Shown piece after piece: positions 59,602-64,000 of a DNA stretch of 64,000 nucleotides (position 1 is the first letter of the stretch; the number at the start of each line of letters is the position of its first letter). Source of the stretch: Mycobacteroides chelonae (GTDB taxonomy: Bacteria; Actinomycetota; Actinomycetes; Mycobacteriales; Mycobacteriaceae); contig NZ_CP050145.1 in the NCBI RefSeq assembly GCF_016767715.1, positions 3,162,001 through 3,226,000 on the forward strand, given 5' to 3'. A model generated the notes under the pieces. The model did no database searches. It was not told the origin of the DNA and saw only the letters and a list, made by a program, of their open reading frames with translations. The translations under genes were made by a program, and so were the position numbers.

Positions 59602-60374
59602 GTCAACGACGTCCATTGATGCTGATGCGGCCCGTTCCCGGGCCGTCACCCATCCACGCGCTGTGGGCCGGCACCAAACTCCTGGCCGCGCTGGCAATAT
59701 CGGTGTTGCTGACCGTCATGCCGTCGTGGACCGCCATCGGGCTCGTCGCCCTGCTGATCCTCGTGACCGCGGGTCTTGCCGGCATCTCCCCCAGATGTAT
59801 CCCGTCCGTGCCGCGGTGGGTGGGGCTGCTTGTGGTGGCGGGCAGCTTGTTCACCATCGTGAACGGTGGCGCGCCCGAGCTGACATTCGGACCGGTCACC
59901 ATCGGCGTCGGCGGCTTCCTGGATTTCCTGCGCGTGACGTCGCTGGGGCTGGTTCTGATCGGGCTCGGCGCGGTGATCTCATGGACGACACAGGTCGCCG
60001 ATATCGCTCCCGCAGTAGCACTTTTGTGTCGCCCCCTGCGCATCCTGCGGGCGCCCGTCGACGATTGGGCAATCACCATTTCCCTGGCGTTCCGGATGTT
60101 TCCCATGCTCTCCGAGGAATTCCGGTTGTTGGCGGCCGCGCGCAGGCTTCAACCGCCGCAACCGGAGAAGCCCTCGCGGCGTGCGGAAGTCGTCGATCTG
60201 TGTACCGCCGCGATGGTCGTCTCGCTGCGCCGCGCCACCGAGATGGGTGACGCGATCACCGCACGCGGAGGCGCGGGACGGATCTCGGCGCACCCCATCT
60301 ATCCGGGATGGCGTGACGCTCTTGCCGTGGTGGCGCTCATTAGTGTCGTCGTTCTGGCACTGACGCTAGGCTGA
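59598..60374 (+). CDS. ECF transporter transmembrane component EcfT
   Basis: A 258-residue membrane protein with about six helices. The coupling region ISLAFRMFPMLSEEFRLLAAARRLQPP carries the Ala-Arg-containing motif that docks on the ATPases, and RATEMGDAITARGG is the second ARG-type motif. It overlaps the fused S-A-A' gene by 4 bases (ATGA), so the complex is made from one coupled message. A hairpin with a short T run 40 bases after its stop probably terminates transcription. Confidence 0.88.
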   Translation: MSQRRPLMLMRPVPGPSPIHALWAGTKLLAALAISVLLTVMPSWTAIGLVALLILVTAGLAGISPRCIPSVPRWVGLLVVAGSLFTIVNGGAPELTFGPVTIGVGGFLDFLRVTSLGLVLIGLGAVISWTTQVADIAPAVALLCRPLRILRAPVDDWAITISLAFRMFPMLSEEFRLLAAARRLQPPQPEKPSRRAEVVDLCTAAMVVSLRRATEMGDAITARGGAGRISAHPIYPGWRDALAVVALISVVVLALTLG

Positions 60375-60413
60375 CACCGGACCCGGAATCCCTTTTGCCC
60401 CAATGGTTTCTTG

Positions 60414-60434
60414 TCTCCCAAACCGGGAGATTTT
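60414..60434 (+). terminator. Intrinsic terminator candidate after ecfT
   Basis: TCTCCC (60414-60419) pairs with GGGAGA (60425-60430) around AAACC and is followed by TTTT. The stem is short but perfect. It ends 16 bases before the -10 hexamer of the HNH gene, separating the two units. Confidence 0.5.
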
Positions 60435-60449
60435 GTCGGTGGGGGTAAC

Positions 60450-60455
60450 TATAAT
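60450..60455 (+). promoter_or_regulatory. Consensus -10 hexamer of the HNH endonuclease gene
   Basis: TATAAT ends exactly 6 bases before ATG 60462, and no ribosome binding site intervenes. This is a textbook leaderless mycobacterial promoter, overlapped downstream by an SOS box. Confidence 0.6.
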
Positions 60456-60471
60456 TCGAACATGAGTTCGA
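60456..60471 (+). promoter_or_regulatory. LexA (SOS) box spanning the start codon
   Basis: TCGAAC-ATGA-GTTCGA is an exact match to the mycobacterial SOS box TCGAAC-N4-GTTCGA. The 4-base centre is the ATG start codon plus one base. LexA bound here would block initiation from the adjacent TATAAT. Confidence 0.8.
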
Positions 60472-61772
60472 TTAGAGTGTTGGAGGCGGTGGTTGATGCC
60501 TTCTGTGCTGAGTCGATCGATGAGCTGACCGCCGTCGAGGCGTTGACGATCATGGCGCGCCTGGAAGTGGTGCAGCGCCGATTGTCGGCCCGGGGTGGGG
60601 GCTTGATTCCGAAGGTCACTGCGCAGGCCTCGCCCGTCGAGTTGGGGGGCACCTCGTATGCCGATGCGGTGTCGCGGCGTCTGCATATCAGTAAGGGAGC
60701 GGCCCGGCGCCGCATCGCCGATGCCGAGCAGCTAGCCCCGCGCCGGGCAATCACCGGTGAGGTGCTGGCACCTCAGTTGCCGAATGTGGCTTGCGCCCTG
60801 GGGCGCGGCGATATAGGTGAGGAGCACGTCCGGATCATCTGCAGCTTTTTTGACCGGTTGCCGGTGATGGTGGACGGCCCGACTCGCGAAGCCGCCGAAC
60901 AACAACTGGCCGACATGGCGGCACGGTTTCGGCCCGAACAACTGCGCGTGGGTGCTGAACGCATGATGGCCCTGTTGAATCCAGATGGAGAGTTCTCCGA
61001 TGTGGATAGAGCCCGCCGTCGCGGGGTGACGATTGGGCAGCAGGGTTTTGATGGCATGTCCCCAATCACGGGACTGCTGGATCCAGAAACCCGCGCCTAC
61101 CTCGATGCGGTGCTCGCCAAACTCGCCGCCCCCGGCATGTGCAACCCGAGCGATCGAAGCCCTGTGGTCGATGGTAAACCCGCGCCAGACGCGGCCGACC
61201 GTGACACTCGCAGCGATGCGCAACGCAACCACGACGCCCTCCGCACCTGCCTGCGCGCCACCTTGGCCTCGGGGGAACTGGGGTCCCATCACGGCCTCCC
61301 CGTCACCGTCGTGGTCACCACCACGCTGGCAGAATTAGAAGAGCGGGCCGGGATCGCGATCACCGGCGCCGGCACCCGGTTGCCGATGCGCGATCTGATC
61401 CGCATGGCCAGGCATGCCCACCACTACCTGAGCATTTTCGATGACGACGGCCGACCCCTGTATCTCGGCCGAACGAAGCGGATCGCTTCGTCAGATCAAC
61501 GCCTCGTGCTGCATGCCCGCGACCGTGGCTGCACCCACCCCGACTGCACAGTGCCCGGATACCTCTGCGAAGTCCACCACATCACCGAATGGGCCGACGG
61601 CGGAGACACCGACATCGACAACCTCACCCTCGCCTGCCCACCACACCACCGACTCCTGAGCCACGGTTGGACCACCCGCAAACATCCCGACGGCACCACT
61701 GAATGGATACCCCCACCACAACTGGAGTTCAGCGGCATCACGCCCGCAGAATGCCGATGGTTCCCAGACTGA
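60462..61772 (+). CDS. DUF222/HNH endonuclease, 13E12 repeat family
   Basis: A 436-residue protein of the REP13E12 type common in mycobacteria. The N-terminal helical DUF222 region (SYADAVSRRLHISKGAARRRIADAEQLAPR) is followed at the C-terminus by an HNH nuclease: CTHPDCTVPGYLCEVHHI, then DNLTLACPPHHRLLSHG, with zinc cysteines and catalytic His. The substrate is DNA; its role is unclear, perhaps mobile-element related or repair linked. The start codon sits inside an SOS box, so induction by DNA damage is expected. It overlaps the GAP gene end by 35 bases. Confidence 0.87.
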   Translation: MSSIRVLEAVVDAFCAESIDELTAVEALTIMARLEVVQRRLSARGGGLIPKVTAQASPVELGGTSYADAVSRRLHISKGAARRRIADAEQLAPRRAITGEVLAPQLPNVACALGRGDIGEEHVRIICSFFDRLPVMVDGPTREAAEQQLADMAARFRPEQLRVGAERMMALLNPDGEFSDVDRARRRGVTIGQQGFDGMSPITGLLDPETRAYLDAVLAKLAAPGMCNPSDRSPVVDGKPAPDAADRDTRSDAQRNHDALRTCLRATLASGELGSHHGLPVTVVVTTTLAELEERAGIAITGAGTRLPMRDLIRMARHAHHYLSIFDDDGRPLYLGRTKRIASSDQRLVLHARDRGCTHPDCTVPGYLCEVHHITEWADGGDTDIDNLTLACPPHHRLLSHGWTTRKHPDGTTEWIPPPQLEFSGITPAECRWFPD

Positions 61773-62424
61773 GAATGATCAGGCCGAGGATTGCAACGAT
61801 CAGCGCGACATCGATCCGCCGGCGGGACCGTACCCAGGTGTGCAGGGCCGACACCATCTCGTATGTCCGCGCCGGCATGGCCGCGTAACTCAACAACGGC
61901 AGCGCCACCATCGAGAAGGCCACCGCGTTGAAGAAGAGCAGTGCCATGGACTGAATGGGCTGTGTGGCACCCGAGGCGTGGATGAGGGCGATAACCGCAA
62001 GGAAGTCCGCCGACGGCAAGGCAATTCCCAGTCCACTGACCCCCGCCACCCACAACGAGTTGTTCTGCATGAACCCTCGCACTCGCCTCGCGACCTTGTC
62101 GGCCAAGCCCGCCCGCGGCGCACGCGGAGCGGCGGCAGGTCGACGGATCGAGGCCGTGATGGCCAGCACCGCCGCTACCAACAGGGCCAGAACGCCAAGC
62201 GCGACTTGGATATAGGGCCCCGAAACATCGGCCTGTCCCATCGGGGACACCCGAAGGACAAACAACAGCGTCAGTCCGAGGCTCAACCCCATGACGAATG
62301 CACCGCACAGGAACACGAACAGCTGCAGCAGCGGTCGCGGCCTGTTCAACATCAGGACTGTCAGTCCCAGTCGGGTGGGCTCAACGCTCACACCAAGTGC
62401 CATCAATAAGACGATGGTCCACAT
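61738..62424 (-). CDS. GAP/SAP-family lipid-transport membrane protein
   Basis: A 228-residue protein with six predicted helices (MWTIVLLMALGVSVEPTRLGLTVLML at the start; ALPSADFLAVIALIH in the middle). It resembles the Gap/Sap proteins that help move glycopeptidolipids or sulfolipid to the mycobacterial surface. A cytoplasmic loop at about 90-120 is basic and Ala/Pro-rich. It lies 2 bases after the PapA-like gene, so it belongs to a lipid-assembly operon with it and the PKS upstream. Confidence 0.8.
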   Translation of the reverse strand: MWTIVLLMALGVSVEPTRLGLTVLMLNRPRPLLQLFVFLCGAFVMGLSLGLTLLFVLRVSPMGQADVSGPYIQVALGVLALLVAAVLAITASIRRPAAAPRAPRAGLADKVARRVRGFMQNNSLWVAGVSGLGIALPSADFLAVIALIHASGATQPIQSMALLFFNAVAFSMVALPLLSYAAMPARTYEMVSALHTWVRSRRRIDVALIVAILGLIILSLGTIGILRA

Positions 62425-62426
62425 GA

Positions 62427-63842
62427 CTACCGCGCGTGCACAGCGTCATTCTGCTCGCAAACCCGTGCGAACGTGGACTTCACGAGGTCTACGTAGCGGG
62501 TGATCGACTCCCGCGCGATGGGGTTGTCCGGGTACGCGATCATCAGCGTCGTCTCCGTCGGGAATCGCGAGATGAAGATCGTCAGCTGGTACACCGACTT
62601 ACTTTCGGCATACAGACCGATGGGATTGCTCACCAGCAGCGGGTTGGTGAACAACTGCGAAAGTGGCGGAGCACCACCGTCGAAGAAGTTGATCATGGGG
62701 TGGTACGGCCGTGGCCAGTTCAGCTCCGGCACCAATTCCAGGACCCGGTAGAAGGGAACATTCACCAGCTGCCTGCCACGGTCAAACGATTCCTGCGCCG
62801 CGACGGCTGCCGCACCAAAGGTCCCGTCAACGGGGGCTGTTATCGGCACCAGCCCGGTGAACCATCCCGTCGTGAACATGTCCGCCTCGTCGCGGGCGTC
62901 GCTCGGCGTGATGCCGTAATAGGTATCGGTACCGGTCAATTCACGTTCGGCGAATCCGAGAGCGGCCATCACGCCACCGATGAATCGCGCCCCCGCATCG
63001 ATGCAGCGCGACTCGAACTTCAGTGCCTGCTGCTCATCGAGCAGCTGCTCGGTGACGATCGCGGTACCGCAGGGCACACCGTGATCACCCAGCGGCAGCG
63101 GGAAATCCGGGAGGCTGCCGCGGTTGTTCTCGGCGAACTGAGTCCACTCGCGCACCGGTTCGGAATCAGGGGTCAGCCCGGAAAGAAACTCATGCTGCCT
63201 GATGCAGTAGTCGCCGTAGCTGCCCGCGGGCGGAAGCTCGATCGGGGCGCCGCCCTGAACCAGCGCCTTGTATCCCATGAGGATCTCCATGATCAGCAAG
63301 CGCGCAAAAGTCGCATCCAGGTGCAGATGGTCCACACTGAAGTAGAAGGTGAAATGCCCCGAGCTCTGGACGATTCCGAATCGGAAGCAGTCCCATCGGA
63401 AGGGGTCCGGGGTCTCCGAGACCACCATCTCCCGCACCTCGTCGGAGGTTATCTCGCCCAACTTGACCTGGACGAACTCCACGTCGGCTGGGTCGGCGAT
63501 GGTGCGCCGAACGATGTTCTGATCATCGTCGAGCGAGAACCAGCTCCGATACGTGTCGTGTCTCCTCAGGTGGGCATTGATCACATGACCCATGGCCCGC
63601 TTGTCGCACCGCCCCGGCATATCCAAGGTGAAGACGAGCACACGCGAGAAGTCCAGACCCTTGGCGGCCTGCCGCAGATATGTGCGCAGATGCTGCACCT
63701 GCATGAAGCTCGGGGGAACCTCACTCACCGGCGCTTCAAGGGCCTTCGCGTACGAGGCCGGTGAAGGCTGCCAGGTGATCACCGATCCCGCAGACGGCTC
63801 CCACTTGTCGGTCAACGACACCGTTACTGGTCCACCACGCAT
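62427..63842 (-). CDS. PapA-family acyltransferase of a complex-lipid locus
   Basis: A 471-residue condensation-type acyltransferase. The catalytic HxxxD reads HLHLD in FSVDHLHLDATFARLL near residue 160. The C-terminal ELNWPRPYHPMINFFDGGAPP holds the region corresponding to the DFG-like structural motif. It transfers polyketide-derived acyl chains onto a sugar, probably trehalose, by analogy with PapA1-PapA3. ATG 63842 (MRGGPVTVSLTDKW) is the start. It lies 10 bases after the PKS stop and is followed by the GAP-type gene, as in sulfolipid-like loci. Confidence 0.82.
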   Translation of the reverse strand: MRGGPVTVSLTDKWEPSAGSVITWQPSPASYAKALEAPVSEVPPSFMQVQHLRTYLRQAAKGLDFSRVLVFTLDMPGRCDKRAMGHVINAHLRRHDTYRSWFSLDDDQNIVRRTIADPADVEFVQVKLGEITSDEVREMVVSETPDPFRWDCFRFGIVQSSGHFTFYFSVDHLHLDATFARLLIMEILMGYKALVQGGAPIELPPAGSYGDYCIRQHEFLSGLTPDSEPVREWTQFAENNRGSLPDFPLPLGDHGVPCGTAIVTEQLLDEQQALKFESRCIDAGARFIGGVMAALGFAERELTGTDTYYGITPSDARDEADMFTTGWFTGLVPITAPVDGTFGAAAVAAQESFDRGRQLVNVPFYRVLELVPELNWPRPYHPMINFFDGGAPPLSQLFTNPLLVSNPIGLYAESKSVYQLTIFISRFPTETTLMIAYPDNPIARESITRYVDLVKSTFARVCEQNDAVHAR

Positions 63843-63852
63843 TTCAATCCCC

Positions 63853-64000
63853 TTAAGACGAAGCGACTTCGGATTCCTGATCGGCCAGCTTGTCGTACAG
63901 ATGCGACGCCAAAGACCGCACTGTCGATACATCAGCCGGACCGATACGGACGCCGGTGTCCGCTTGGATACGGGTACGAATTTCGAGGTTGCCCAATGAG
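63853..64000 (-). CDS. Polyketide synthase, C-terminal acyl carrier domain (partial)
   Basis: A frame entering from the right edge ends at TAA 63853-63855 and gives about 48 residues. SLGNLEIRTRIQADTGVRI followed by STVRSLASHLYDKLA is the end of a PKS acyl carrier protein; the phosphopantetheine serine is probably the first visible residue (DSLGN context, Asp outside the window). PptT in this window would load it. The rest of the synthase lies beyond the edge. Confidence 0.8.
   Translation of the reverse strand, partial: SLGNLEIRTRIQADTGVRIGPADVSTVRSLASHLYDKLADQESEVASS

Overview
The window looks like chromosomal DNA of a rapidly growing mycobacterium, most likely of the Mycobacteroides abscessus/chelonae group. 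This is an inference from content and recalled gene order. GC is high, and the core genes follow in broken order the Mycobacterium tuberculosis segment from about Rv2750 to Rv2847 (mycofactocin-type SDR, methyltransferase, rnj, dapA, thyX, folA, thyA, dapB, aldR/ald, pepR, pnp, lppU, rpsO, ribF, mntR, truB, pptT, pptH, NrnA, rbfA, infB, ylxR, nusA, rimP, proS, efpA, cysG). Lineage-specific genes sit between the core blocks. No rRNA, tRNA, CRISPR array or transposase was seen.

Layout. 1-5243: oxidoreductase and methyltransferase, then a minus-strand thyX-dapA-rnj block. 5334-9737: DUF6891 and YceI proteins facing a tightly overlapping thyA-folA-DsbA-like-YcaQ-like operon. 9812-13401: a PapA-like acyltransferase, small membrane and flavodoxin genes, dapB. 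13402-18633: a regulatory gap, a SulP-carbonic anhydrase fusion, the aldR/ald divergon and a VOC protein. 18674-22947: a di-iron protein and flavin monooxygenase pair, an SDR and a DUF2182 membrane protein. 22977-28680: pepR, pnp, lppU, rpsO, ribF (RNA decay, translation, flavin). 28758-32814: mntR, a DUF4262 protein and a type VII secretion-linked toxin cassette (two WXG100 proteins, a 430-residue polymorphic toxin and an immunity protein made of two tandem copies of one domain). 32818-35310: truB-pptT-pptH. 35324-41359: an AhpD-like gene under a KstR-type box, a DUF3558 protein, an acyl-CoA dehydrogenase pair with a crotonase, and an mbtK-like gene under an iron box. 41360-51015: the dinF-nrnA-rbfA-infB-ylxR-nusA-rimP translation block, interrupted between nusA and ylxR by an NsrR-flavohaemoglobin-membrane protein module. 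51156-57557: Tat lipoprotein, DUF4439, SRPBCC, proS, a small secreted protein, efpA, cysG. 57613-64000: a fused ECF transporter with EcfT, an SOS-boxed HNH endonuclease, and a GAP-PapA-PKS edge of a lipid locus.

Regulation is unusually readable. There are candidate sites for LexA, NsrR, KstR, IdeR and CRP. Many genes carry a TANNNT -10 hexamer ending 5-7 bases before the start codon, the arrangement expected of leaderless mycobacterial mRNAs. The most notable system is the toxin-immunity cassette at 30159-32814. Next are the nitric-oxide module lodged inside the nusA-infB operon and the SOS box that spans the start codon of the HNH endonuclease.
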